A stretch of 64,000 nucleotides of DNA from Anaerolineae bacterium. Its GTDB lineage: Bacteria; Chloroflexota; Anaerolineae; 4572-78; J111. The stretch spans positions 1-64,000 of the forward strand of contig JAHDWA010000011.1 in the NCBI GenBank assembly GCA_023382535.1. Reading direction: 5' to 3'. The position numbers and the translations under genes are program-made. Each line of letters opens with the position of its first letter. Position 1 is the first letter of the stretch. Below, piece by piece: positions 8,466 through 16,241 of the stretch. Below the pieces are notes generated by a model, which saw only the letters and a program-made list of their open reading frames with translations, was not told the origin of the DNA and made no database searches.

Positions 8466-9224
8466 CTATCCCGGCATCATGCCGCCAAACAGGAGTGTCG
8501 GCAAAACGGTGATGCCCAGAGACAGGGCGGCGTAGAGCACGGTCAGCGCCAGCGACTTGCCCCGGCCAAAACGAGCCGCCACTGCCAGACCTATGACTGT
8601 CAACAACAGGTGCCATAGCCAGAACAGATCAATTCCGCTTAACAAGACAAAGAGCGGATTGCGGGCATCTTGCAGCAGGTCACCGCCGGCGACAAAGAAA
8701 GACAGACCGGGGTACTGGATGAGCCGCCCGGCGAAAGTAATAAAACCGGCTTGCACCAAAGCGCCGAGAGCCAGGGGCAGGCGGCTCCAGGCGCTCATCC
8801 TGAACATCGCCCCAAAGCTTGTCTCACCGCCGCTGATCAGCGCCGTAAAATAAAGGAACGTGGCCTGGGCCAGGGTAGCGACAACCAGGGCGATTGTTCC
8901 AAAACCCAGCCCCGTCGCCAGCATAAAAGGCAGCGACATGGTCATCTCCATCCCGGCCCGCGCCGCTTCGACCTGATCTTCCGGCATGGTCGCCAATTGG
9001 CCTTCGACCTGCTGGCGAGCCAATTCCAGGGTATGGGGCGTCTGCACAATGAGCAGGACAGCCAGGCCCAGGATCAAGACCAGCAGGGGCGCTGCCCACA
9101 TGAACCAGCGCGATTGCACGACAACAGCCTGGAACGTCGCCGCGGGCCGGTCAATGATGCCAAAGAATAGCTGCCCCAGTGGGCGTGGTTGACCACTTAA
9201 AACAGATTGAGTCGTAATTGTCAT
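8466..9224 (-). CDS. Yip1-family integral membrane protein
   Basis: About 252 residues with four or five hydrophobic helices (for example WAAPLLVLILGLAVLLIV and ATGLGFGTIALVVATL) and a short polar N-terminus. The pattern of an N-terminal FFGIIDRPAATF motif, a first helix, then a helical core with GGETSFGAMFRMSAWSRLPLALG fits the bacterial Yip1 family, whose role in bacteria is unknown. The frame opens at 9248, but MTITTQS at 9224 has GGAAAGG upstream. The gene sits alone between the efflux operon and a divergent two-component system, either of which it could serve. Confidence 0.6.
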   Translation of the reverse strand: MTITTQSVLSGQPRPLGQLFFGIIDRPAATFQAVVVQSRWFMWAAPLLVLILGLAVLLIVQTPHTLELARQQVEGQLATMPEDQVEAARAGMEMTMSLPFMLATGLGFGTIALVVATLAQATFLYFTALISGGETSFGAMFRMSAWSRLPLALGALVQAGFITFAGRLIQYPGLSFFVAGGDLLQDARNPLFVLLSGIDLFWLWHLLLTVIGLAVAARFGRGKSLALTVLYAALSLGITVLPTLLFGGMMPG

Positions 9225-9478
9225 CGAATATCCCTTTCCGTATCTCAATTACCATTCCATAATCATAAACTAAATGGACCCCTCCGGCATCCGGCTAAAG
9301 ACTGAACCGGGGTGGGTCGGCAGGTGGATTCACTCTATGGTACGTCCAGAAGCGCAAGAAGTTGCAGCCTAACCCGGCAACCTGGTTTTAACCCGCTCAG
9401 ATTAAGCGCCGGTTAGGTTTGGTTAAGATTTCGTAACCAATCCACCTTGAGACTGACCTTAACCCCACCTCCAGCCTC

Positions 9479-9507
9479 ATGACATTTTACCCAAGCTCAG
9501 GTAGGAT
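9479..9507 (+). promoter_or_regulatory. Candidate promoter of the NarX/NarL-like pair
   Basis: ATGACA at 9479-9484 and TAGGAT at 9502-9507 with a 17-base spacer. This is the best pair seen in the 339-base divergent gap (9225-9563), which otherwise holds only AT-poor sequence with repeated GGTTAAG/GGTTTTAACC words near 9385-9430. Confidence 0.3.
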
Positions 9508-9563
9508 AAGATAAAGGCCAGCGTGACTTGGGTAAAGGTAAAAATTTGGCTACAATAAAAGTT

Positions 9564-11099
9564 ATGGTGATAAATCCGGCAAAACTTTCTTTCAAAAGTC
9601 TGCTGCCACGGTTCTGGCAGCGGTTTCTTTCCTTTTTCCAGCGGCTGCAGTGGAAGTTGACTCTAGCCTACACCCTGTCCACTGTAGCGACGACCCTGGT
9701 CCTGGGCGCGGTGGGCCTGGGCTTAATGTGGTATCTCAATTTTGGATCAAACTGGCTGCCCAACCTGATAGCCGACAGCCTGATCAAAGTCAGCCCCTTA
9801 TTGGCGCCTTATTTGGAGCAAAATCCGCCCGACCGGGAGGGCCTAAACAACTGGCTGCATAACGTTATTGCCGACAATAACCTGGTTATTAATATTCCTG
9901 CCGGCGAGGGGCAACCGGAGGCGAAGTTTCCGGGGAATTTTGGCCCCGTGGTGTTTATGGCTATTGTGGACCCGCAGGGCCACATATTGGCTGAGTACCC
10001 GGCTGAAGCGACCCTGCCGGGAGCGGACCTGCGCCCGCAAATTTCTTCAGAGGCACTTCCCGGCCTTGACTCCGCCCTGCGCGGCGAAACTGATCCGGGG
10101 GCATTGGCCCGGCGTACCACCGCTAACCATATCCTCGTCAGCATACCTGTTCTGAACCCTGACAAACAACTTCTGGGGGCGCTCTTTGTTGAACTGGCCT
10201 ATCCCATTGAGGAGAGTGAGTTTATTTGGCTGGTGCTGCAGCAGACAATTTTGCCGGTGGGACTGGCTATACTGATTGCCGGGGTGATCGCCGGGGTATT
10301 TTTTGGTTTCTTTATCGCCCGCAGCCTGGCCCGCCGCCTGCGTGCCCTGGACCAAGTTGCCGACGAGTGGAGCCGGGGCAATTTTGAGGTCTTGGCCCAC
10401 GATGCTTCCGGTGATGAGCTGGGCCAATTAGCTCAACAGCTCAACCATATGGCCATGCAACTGCAAAACTTAATGCAGACCCGCCAGGAATTGGCGACTC
10501 TGGAGGAGCGCAACCGCCTGGCCCGCGATTTGCACGACTCAGTGAAGCAGCAAATTTTTGCGACGGCCATGCAGGTCGGCGCGGCCCGCGCCTTATTACC
10601 CCCGCAGGACAACAGCGCTCAAACCCACTTACTGGAAGCCGAACGCCTGGTCCATCAGGCCCAACAGGAATTGACTACGCTTATCCGCGAGCTGCGCCCG
10701 GCAGCCCTGGAGGGCAAAGGCCTCGCTGCCGCCCTGCGGGATTACGCGAACGACTGGTCCCGGCAAAGCCAGATTGCCGCCGAGGTGCGCGTCCAGGGCG
10801 AACGGCCGCTCCCCCTGGTTGTCGAGCAGACCCTTTTCCGGGTAGCCCAGGAGGCCATGGCCAACATCAGCCGGCACAGCGCAGCTACGGCAGCCGAGAT
10901 TCACCTGGCTTGCGCCGCGGAAGAAGTTACTCTGACCATTTCCGACAATGGTCAGGGTTTTGCTTTGGCGGGACCCAATGGCAAGGGGGTGGGCTTGCGC
11001 AGCATGCGCGAGCGGGTTGAATCATTAGGAGGGCAATTGATTATCGAGAGCGAGCCGCAGCGGGGGACACGAATAGAGGCTCACTTGATGACAGCATAA
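9564..11099 (+). CDS. NarX/DesK-type sensor histidine kinase (HisKA_3)
   Basis: A membrane-bound kinase of about 511 residues. A first membrane helix (LAYTLSTVATTLVLGAVGLGL) is followed by an extracytoplasmic domain of about 150 residues, a second helix (ILPVGLAILIAGVIAGVFFGFF), and a HAMP domain with DELGQLAQQLN. HisKA_3 with ARDLHDSVKQQIFA contains the phospho-accepting His, and the HATPase domain ends with DNGQGF and GVGLRSMRERVESLGG. The start is uncertain: TTG codons at 9528 and 9546 and ATG at 9564 are in frame, and only 9546 has a convincing AAAGG. The partner regulator follows after 72 bases. The ligand is unknown. Confidence 0.9.
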   Translation: MVINPAKLSFKSLLPRFWQRFLSFFQRLQWKLTLAYTLSTVATTLVLGAVGLGLMWYLNFGSNWLPNLIADSLIKVSPLLAPYLEQNPPDREGLNNWLHNVIADNNLVINIPAGEGQPEAKFPGNFGPVVFMAIVDPQGHILAEYPAEATLPGADLRPQISSEALPGLDSALRGETDPGALARRTTANHILVSIPVLNPDKQLLGALFVELAYPIEESEFIWLVLQQTILPVGLAILIAGVIAGVFFGFFIARSLARRLRALDQVADEWSRGNFEVLAHDASGDELGQLAQQLNHMAMQLQNLMQTRQELATLEERNRLARDLHDSVKQQIFATAMQVGAARALLPPQDNSAQTHLLEAERLVHQAQQELTTLIRELRPAALEGKGLAAALRDYANDWSRQSQIAAEVRVQGERPLPLVVEQTLFRVAQEAMANISRHSAATAAEIHLACAAEEVTLTISDNGQGFALAGPNGKGVGLRSMRERVESLGGQLIIESEPQRGTRIEAHLMTA

Positions 11100-11118
11100 G
11101 CATTAAAAGTGGATCGTT

Positions 11119-11147
11119 AGGAGTTCCAAGGGGCACTTTGGACTCCT
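11119..11147. other. Stem-loop between kinase and regulator genes
   Basis: AGGAGT-T-CCAA pairs with TTGG-ACTCCT around an eight-base loop (one bulge). It lies inside a presumed two-gene transcript and lacks a U-tract, so it is an mRNA structure rather than a terminator. Confidence 0.45.
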
Positions 11148-11171
11148 GATAGAGGGCAAAAGAGAGACAAA

Positions 11172-11834
11172 ATGACCGAACCGATTACTGTTTTAATTGT
11201 AGACGACCATAGTGTGGTGCGTCAAGGCGTGCGCGCTTTCATCGAAACCCAGCCTGATATCACCGTTGTAGGCGAAGCTGAGTCGGGTGAAGCGGCCATC
11301 CACCTGGCTGCCGAACACGCCCCCGACGTGGTGCTGATGGACCTGGTCATGCCGGGGATGGAGGGGGTTGAGGCGACCCGGCTGGTGAAACAGGCCAGCC
11401 CGCGCACCCAGGTCATTGTACTGACCTCGTACCACCAGGATGAACATATCTTCCCGGCCATCCGCGCCGGGGCGCTGTCTTATCTGCTAAAGGATGTTGA
11501 ACCGAGGGAATTGGCCGAGGCGGTGCGCAAAGCGGCTCGCGGCGAAGCGGTGCTGCATCCACGTGTAGCTTCCCGCGTCGTGCAGGAACTGCACGGGGCG
11601 CGGCGAGAAGGGACCAATCCCTTCACCGAGTTGAGCGACCGCGAGCTGGATGTCTTGCGTCTTATTGCCGACGGCCTGAGCAACGCCGAGATCGCCGAGC
11701 GGTTGATTATCAGCGATAAAACCGTGAAAAGCCACGTCAGCAATATCCTCAACAAGCTCCACCTGGCCGACCGGACCCAGGCGGCCGTCTTCGCCTGGCG
11801 GGAGGGAGTGGTCCGGCGGAGTGAGGAAACGTGA
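11172..11834 (+). CDS. NarL/LuxR-family response regulator
   Basis: A 220-residue regulator with a receiver domain (acidic pair D11-D12, phospho-acceptor D57 in VVLMDLVMPG, Lys in YLLKD) and a C-terminal LuxR helix-turn-helix (LSDRELDVLRLIADGLSNAE through SDKTVKSHVSNIL). It should be phosphorylated by the kinase encoded upstream and bind DNA as a dimer. Targets are unknown, but the divergent Yip1-like gene and the efflux operon are near. Its 3' 348 bases are overlapped on the other strand by the run-on tail of the propeller gene that follows. Confidence 0.93.
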   Translation: MTEPITVLIVDDHSVVRQGVRAFIETQPDITVVGEAESGEAAIHLAAEHAPDVVLMDLVMPGMEGVEATRLVKQASPRTQVIVLTSYHQDEHIFPAIRAGALSYLLKDVEPRELAEAVRKAARGEAVLHPRVASRVVQELHGARREGTNPFTELSDRELDVLRLIADGLSNAEIAERLIISDKTVKSHVSNILNKLHLADRTQAAVFAWREGVVRRSEET

Positions 11835-12980
11835 GGCCTGCTGGCACTCGCCGCAGTTGCTTGTCAGCCGGATGGCGTAGAGGTGGAAATCGTAACTCCC
11901 AAAATAGGCGATATCATTGCTAATCGCCGGCACGGAAACGACATTGCCCCTGGTTTCAAAGCGCCATAAGACCTGCCCGGTGCGGCTTTTGAGGGCGTAG
12001 AGCGCCGTATCGTCGCTGCCAATGTAAACCACACCTCTGGCCAAGACCGGCGAGGATTCGATCCAAAAGCCGGTTTTGAATTTCCACTTTGCCTGTCCAG
12101 TCTGGCTGTCCAGCGCGTAAAGGTGATTGTCATGGCTGCCAACATAAATCCTATCTCCGGTAACCAGCGGCGAAGATATAACAGGGCCGCCGGTTCTGAA
12201 TTTCCACTTTTCCTGGCCGGTCTCACGGTCAAGAGCGTACAGATGGCCATCATGACTGCCAAAATAAACCACACCGGCAGCAATGGCCGGGGTCGAAGTT
12301 ACGGTTCCATCGCATTTGAATCGCCATTTCTCCTGACCGGTTTGGCTATCCAATGCATAAAGATGAACGCCGGAGCCTGAACCCTGCCGGACGCCGCTGC
12401 CGAAATAAACCACCCCGCTGGCAACCACCGGACGGCTCTGCACCGGGCCATCCACTTTGAATTGCCACTTTTTCTGACCGGTTTGACTGTCCACCGCGTT
12501 CAGATAACCACCATCACTGCCCACATAAATGACCCCCACAGCAAAGACGGGAGAAGAACGGACCGACCCACCCAGGTTGAGCCGCCATCGCTCCTGTCCC
12601 GTGCGGCTGTCCAGGGCGTAGAGATGCTGATCGTCACTGCCAAAATAGATGGTCCCGGCAGCCACTACCGGCGATGACCACAGCGGACCCTTTGTTTCAA
12701 AACGCCATATTTCTTTCCCTGTTTGCCCGTCAAGGGCGTAGAAGTACTTATCGGTACTGCCAAAGTAGATCAATCCATTGGCAATGACCGGAGATGTGGC
12801 AATTACACCGCCGGTTTTGAATTTCCACTTCATGCTGCCCACCGAAGCCGACGTTACGCCTGTCAGGCTTTGGGACGCTGTCCCTGCCGACTGGCCTCCA
12901 AACAACACCCCCCCTGACATTGTCAGTGTCACGAGGATTACAGCTATATTGAGAATTTGATAGGGTTGTTTAGCCGGCAT
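11487..12980 (-). CDS. Secreted PQQ-like beta-propeller protein with run-on antisense tail
   Basis: A signal peptide or membrane anchor (YQILNIAVILVTLTMSGGVLFG) is followed by PQQ-like blades of about 40 residues, each with LYALDSQTGQ and a W-K/R-F strand. Seven complete motifs plus a split blade (MKWKF at the start, HLYAIR at the end) suggest an eight-bladed propeller closed by both termini. The paralogous anti-sigma factor at 17940 stops immediately after LYALR. Here the equivalent position reads CGG-C-TGA, so one extra base (11867) takes the TGA at 11864-11866 out of frame. Translation then continues 126 residues antisense to the narL-like gene. Without that base the protein would be 371 residues. 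The ATG at 12980 has GGAG seven bases upstream. Confidence 0.82.
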   Translation of the reverse strand: MPAKQPYQILNIAVILVTLTMSGGVLFGGQSAGTASQSLTGVTSASVGSMKWKFKTGGVIATSPVIANGLIYFGSTDKYFYALDGQTGKEIWRFETKGPLWSSPVVAAGTIYFGSDDQHLYALDSRTGQERWRLNLGGSVRSSPVFAVGVIYVGSDGGYLNAVDSQTGQKKWQFKVDGPVQSRPVVASGVVYFGSGVRQGSGSGVHLYALDSQTGQEKWRFKCDGTVTSTPAIAAGVVYFGSHDGHLYALDRETGQEKWKFRTGGPVISSPLVTGDRIYVGSHDNHLYALDSQTGQAKWKFKTGFWIESSPVLARGVVYIGSDDTALYALKSRTGQVLWRFETRGNVVSVPAISNDIAYFGSYDFHLYAIRLTSNCGECQQASRFLTPPDHSLPPGEDGRLGPVGQVELVEDIADVAFHGFIADNQPLGDLGVAQAVGNKTQDIQLAVAQLGEGIGPFSPRPVQFLHDAGSYTWMQHRFAASRFAHRLGQFPRFNIL

Positions 12981-13084
12981 AGCCAATCTCCATTATGCAA
13001 ATAACCTCTCATACAACGTTGAGCGTCAGTTCCACAGACGAGGTAGGGCTACAGCCCCAGAATGACAGATGAAGCCTCTTACCA

Positions 13085-15259
13085 CTACCGGAACTTTTGA
13101 ATCGTGCTACTGTCGTAATCAGAAATGTAAATGTTACCCTGTCTGTCCACGGCAATATCCGCAGGAATACCAAATTGACCATCACCCTGGCCCTGGCTGC
13201 CCCAATTGAACAGGAACTTGCCCCGACTATCAAATTTCTGGACACGAGGATTACCTAAATCAGTGACATAGACGTAGCCCTGTTCATCTATGGCAATGCC
13301 ATTGGCCCCGGCAAATTGACCATCCTCCAGACCGGCGCTGCCCCACTTACCCAGGAATTGCCCGTTACGATCAAACTTTTGGATGCGACCGGTGCCCCGG
13401 TCGGTCACATAGATATGTCCCTGCCCATCTGCCGCCGCAAAACGAAGAATGGAAAACTCGCCATCGCGAAAACCTGCGCCCCCCCATTTGATCAAGAACT
13501 GCCCCTGGCCGTCGAATTTCTGAAGGTAGGCATTGTCATCCACGACATAAACATTGTCTTGCTCATCTATGGCCAGGCCGAAAGGAATTTGAAATTGGCC
13601 GTCGCCTGCACCGGGGCTGCCCCACTGGGTTAAGAATTGTCCCTCCGCATTAAACTTTTGAATCCGGGTGTTGCCACTGTCGGCCACGTAGATATTCCCT
13701 TGACTATCTACGGCGACATCGCCGGCAGCCCCAGCACCTTTCGGCACAATAAAATTAAACTGGCCCTCACCACTGCCCGGACTGCCCCACATCATCAAAA
13801 ATTGCCCCTCACTATCAAACTTCTGGATACGATTGTTGCCTGTATCCACTACGTAAATGTTCCCTTGCGCGTCAATCCCTAAACCGGAAGGATGAGATAA
13901 GGGGTTAGGATCGCCGCTAATTTTCCAGACGAATTCCGGTATACTATCAGTCGGCTGGCGGTCTTTTTCAATCTCATTAGCCACAGCCCTCGGCTGGCGG
14001 AACTTTTGAACGTTATTGCCATAAAAATCGGAAATGTAAATATTACCCTGCTTGTCAATAGCAATGTCCGTTGGCTCTCTGGTAAATTGGCCGTCGTCCG
14101 TGCCCTGGCTGCCCCACTTGGCCAAGAACTGTCCTTGCTGATCAAATATCTGAATTCGTCCGCTACTGGTATCGCTGATGTGAATATAGCCCTGAGCATC
14201 TATGGCAACCCCGCTTGGCCCCAAGAATTGACCATCCTCCTCGCCAATCGTGCCCCATCTACCCAGAAATTGCCCGTTGGGGTCAAACTTCTGAATGCGA
14301 GCAGAGACATCAACTACATAAATATTTCCCTGAGCGTCCGCTGCTGCCTGCTGAATCGTAGTAAATTCACCATCGCGGCCCCCTATCCCGCCCCAGCGGG
14401 TCAGAAATTGTCCGGTGCGGTCGAACTTGTGAATGTAACCCGTGCCGTCGTCGAGCACATACAGGTTATCCTGGTTATCAACAATCAGGCTACCAGGCCG
14501 GATAAATTGGCCATCGCCGCGGCTCCATTGGCTTAGAAATTGTCCCTGGCTGTCAAACTTTTGAACACGAGCATTGCCCGGATCAGCCACATAAACCTGC
14601 CCTTGACTATCTACCGCCACATCTCCACTGACGCCTGTTCCCGGCACAAAGAAGCTGAATTGGCCGGCATTGCTGCCCGGACTCCCCCACCTCAACAAAA
14701 ATCGTCCTTCGCCATCGAATTTCTGAATACGATTATTGTTCCGCTCTAACACATAAAGATGACCCTGGCTGTCAACGGTCAGACTGTTCGGACCGGCAAA
14801 TGGATTGGGATCACCGCTGATTTTCCAAACAAACTCCGGCGGCTGGGTGGGGTCAATGGTGGAGATGACAACCGGCGTGCCGGAGCCGGGCGTCGGCTTG
14901 ACGGTAAGCGGGTTGATGCCGCTGAACAGAGCATACAACCCCACGCCAAAAGCGACGAGCACTGCCAGAGTCAGCGCACTGTAGAGCGGTTGGCGCAATG
15001 GTTCGACAACCCGGCTCAATTTTCCCGGTCGTTTCAGGCGCGGGGCAATGGCGGCAAAGGTCAGCTTTGCGGGTGGCGTGACTTGCTGCAAGCTCAACAC
15101 GCCGGCCCGAAGTTGCTGGCGGATCGCTTCTTGCTCAGCCAGGCGAGGCTGGCACTCCGGGCACACCCGGAGATGTTGCTCAACCTGCGCTTGTTCAGCT
15201 TCGGTTAGAGCTTCGTAAAGATAACTAATCAGTTCTTTTCGACTCGGATGACCGTTCAT
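13085..15259 (-). CDS. Anti-sigma factor with NHL-repeat beta-propeller sensor
   Basis: This 724-residue protein starts with a zinc-binding anti-sigma head (zf-HC2: His29, Cys33, Cys36 in HLRVCPEC), has one membrane helix near residues 92-115 (LYSALTLAVLVAFGVGLYAL), then about 590 extracytoplasmic residues of NHL repeats with IQKFDxxGQFLxxWG motifs. The repeat region is itself duplicated: two blocks of about six repeats each open with PEFVWKISGDPNP and contain the same GDVAVDSQG segment. By family logic the cytoplasmic head holds the adjacent ECF sigma factor inactive until the outer propeller senses something. The gene lies 43 bases after the sigma gene. AAAGG precedes the ATG. Confidence 0.88.
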   Translation of the reverse strand: MNGHPSRKELISYLYEALTEAEQAQVEQHLRVCPECQPRLAEQEAIRQQLRAGVLSLQQVTPPAKLTFAAIAPRLKRPGKLSRVVEPLRQPLYSALTLAVLVAFGVGLYALFSGINPLTVKPTPGSGTPVVISTIDPTQPPEFVWKISGDPNPFAGPNSLTVDSQGHLYVLERNNNRIQKFDGEGRFLLRWGSPGSNAGQFSFFVPGTGVSGDVAVDSQGQVYVADPGNARVQKFDSQGQFLSQWSRGDGQFIRPGSLIVDNQDNLYVLDDGTGYIHKFDRTGQFLTRWGGIGGRDGEFTTIQQAAADAQGNIYVVDVSARIQKFDPNGQFLGRWGTIGEEDGQFLGPSGVAIDAQGYIHISDTSSGRIQIFDQQGQFLAKWGSQGTDDGQFTREPTDIAIDKQGNIYISDFYGNNVQKFRQPRAVANEIEKDRQPTDSIPEFVWKISGDPNPLSHPSGLGIDAQGNIYVVDTGNNRIQKFDSEGQFLMMWGSPGSGEGQFNFIVPKGAGAAGDVAVDSQGNIYVADSGNTRIQKFNAEGQFLTQWGSPGAGDGQFQIPFGLAIDEQDNVYVVDDNAYLQKFDGQGQFLIKWGGAGFRDGEFSILRFAAADGQGHIYVTDRGTGRIQKFDRNGQFLGKWGSAGLEDGQFAGANGIAIDEQGYVYVTDLGNPRVQKFDSRGKFLFNWGSQGQGDGQFGIPADIAVDRQGNIYISDYDSSTIQKFR

Positions 15260-15302
15260 AAACCTTTCTTTTGACGACTCAAGTCGTTATTACAAACACT
15301 TC

Positions 15303-15890
15303 TCAGATACTCTCTTCTAAACTGATTAAATCATCGCGGGCCAGCAGCGGCGCCAACTGCTCATGCGCGGCCAGCACCCGCGAGCGGGCCACGCGAGCCG
15401 AACAGCCTAAAATTTCGCTTATTTCTGGATAGGTGTAATCGGCCCAGTAACGCAACAAGATAGCTTCGCGCAAGGGTTGGCTCAAACTCTGGAGGGCTGT
15501 CCAGACTTCGTGGCGAATGTCGTGCTGAAGGGTCTGGCGCTCCGGGCTGGGGGTCGGGTCAGCCTGGTCGCCACCACCTTTGAACCAGGCCAGGAAAGAT
15601 ACGCTTGGCAGGAAGCGTCGCCGGCGTTTGTTGCGGCAGCGGCTAACGGTGATGGTGTGCAGCCAGGTAGAAAATTTGGCGCGTTGGGGGTCATATTGAT
15701 CTATATGGGTCAGGGCATAGGTCAGGCTATCCTGTGTGACCTCTTCGGCGTCGGCGGCGTCACCCAGCAGGACGTAGGCCAGGCCATAGGTGACGCCCCG
15801 GCAGCGGTTATAAATGGCTTCAGCGGCGGCTTGGTGGCCGCGCCGCCAGCGCTCGATCAATCCACTGAGATCAGATAGGTCAGCTTCCAT
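15303..15890 (-). CDS. ECF RNA polymerase sigma factor (partner of NHL anti-sigma)
   Basis: A 195-residue sigma-70 factor with region 2 (AEEVTQDSLTYALTH, then STWLHTITVSRCRNKRRRR, which melts and reads the -10) and region 4 (LSQPLREAILLRYWADYTYPEISEILG, a helix-turn-helix reading the -35). It is clearly paralogous to the sigma factor at 19399, sharing LHTITVSRCR and the PLREAILLRYWAD stretch. Gene order sigma, anti-sigma, propeller protein suggests one operon. A TATAAT lies at 15998-16003 with a hairpin in the leader, so transcription may start from a housekeeping promoter. Confidence 0.92.
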   Translation of the reverse strand: MEADLSDLSGLIERWRRGHQAAAEAIYNRCRGVTYGLAYVLLGDAADAEEVTQDSLTYALTHIDQYDPQRAKFSTWLHTITVSRCRNKRRRRFLPSVSFLAWFKGGGDQADPTPSPERQTLQHDIRHEVWTALQSLSQPLREAILLRYWADYTYPEISEILGCSARVARSRVLAAHEQLAPLLARDDLISLEESI

Positions 15891-15930
15891 CGGCTGACCT
15901 GACAGCGTGTGACATTTCCCCCCTGCTCTG

Positions 15931-15983
15931 GTAGACGGTAAACGAAAGATGCAGAGGTTCCTTGTTTACTGTTTTCCGTCTAC
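15931..15983. repeat. Leader hairpin of GTAGAC/GTAAAC words (first sigma gene)
   Basis: GTAGACGG at 15931-15938 pairs with CCGTCTAC at 15976-15983, and TAAAC at 15939-15943 with GTTTA at 15964-15968. The same words recur at 15984-15990. It lies between the -10 and the start codon of the first ECF sigma gene. Confidence 0.5.
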
Positions 15984-15997
15984 TGTCTACTGTGAGT

Positions 15998-16003
15998 ATT
16001 ATA
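15998..16003 (-). promoter_or_regulatory. -10 element for the first sigma/anti-sigma operon
   Basis: Perfect TATAAT on the minus strand 107 bases before the sigma start. No good -35 at 17 bases; no GGAAC-type ECF -35 was seen, so autoregulation is not supported by sequence. Confidence 0.35.
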
Positions 16004-16053
16004 CACAGGCAGCGACGCTAAATGACCGGATCGAACCTTAAATTTTAGGGGAG

Positions 16054-16238
16054 TTAAGAGAGGCAGGTAAAGCCTTGATCAACAGAATGTTGATCAAAGG
16101 CAAAAATAGCGTCGAGACCTAAGCGCCGGGCGGTTTCAAAGCTAAGGCAATTCCCAGGATTAACTGTCGCCGGTTGGCCGTAAGTAAGGCAGCCAGTCCG
16201 GCTTGATGCAGGGATTCGTCAACCCATTCGACTTGTCG
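16054..16238 (-). pseudogene. PIN-domain (VapC-like) 3' fragment with a frameshift
   Basis: On the minus strand one frame reads WVDESLHQAGLAALLTANRR, and the next frame continues NCLSFETARRLGLDAIFAF, then DQHSVDQGFTCLS and a stop at 16054. Together these resemble the C-terminal half of a PIN ribonuclease domain (the usual LVDCxSF, RRxGIxxAFAFDxHF and QGF landmarks). A single missing base near 16153 (CTGGG where CTGGTG would be expected) breaks the frame. The N-terminal half with the first catalytic Asp is absent; the fragment begins immediately after the stop of the propeller gene at 16242, in the same frame. Found by translation only. Confidence 0.5.
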
Positions 16239-16241
16239 GTA

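Noticed and set aside
16074..16098. Palindrome TTGATCAACA-GAA-TGTTGATCAA, a possible operator or terminator
   Set aside because: It lies within the PIN pseudogene fragment and encodes FDQHSVDQ there, so the symmetry is likely coincidental; no U-tract follows.
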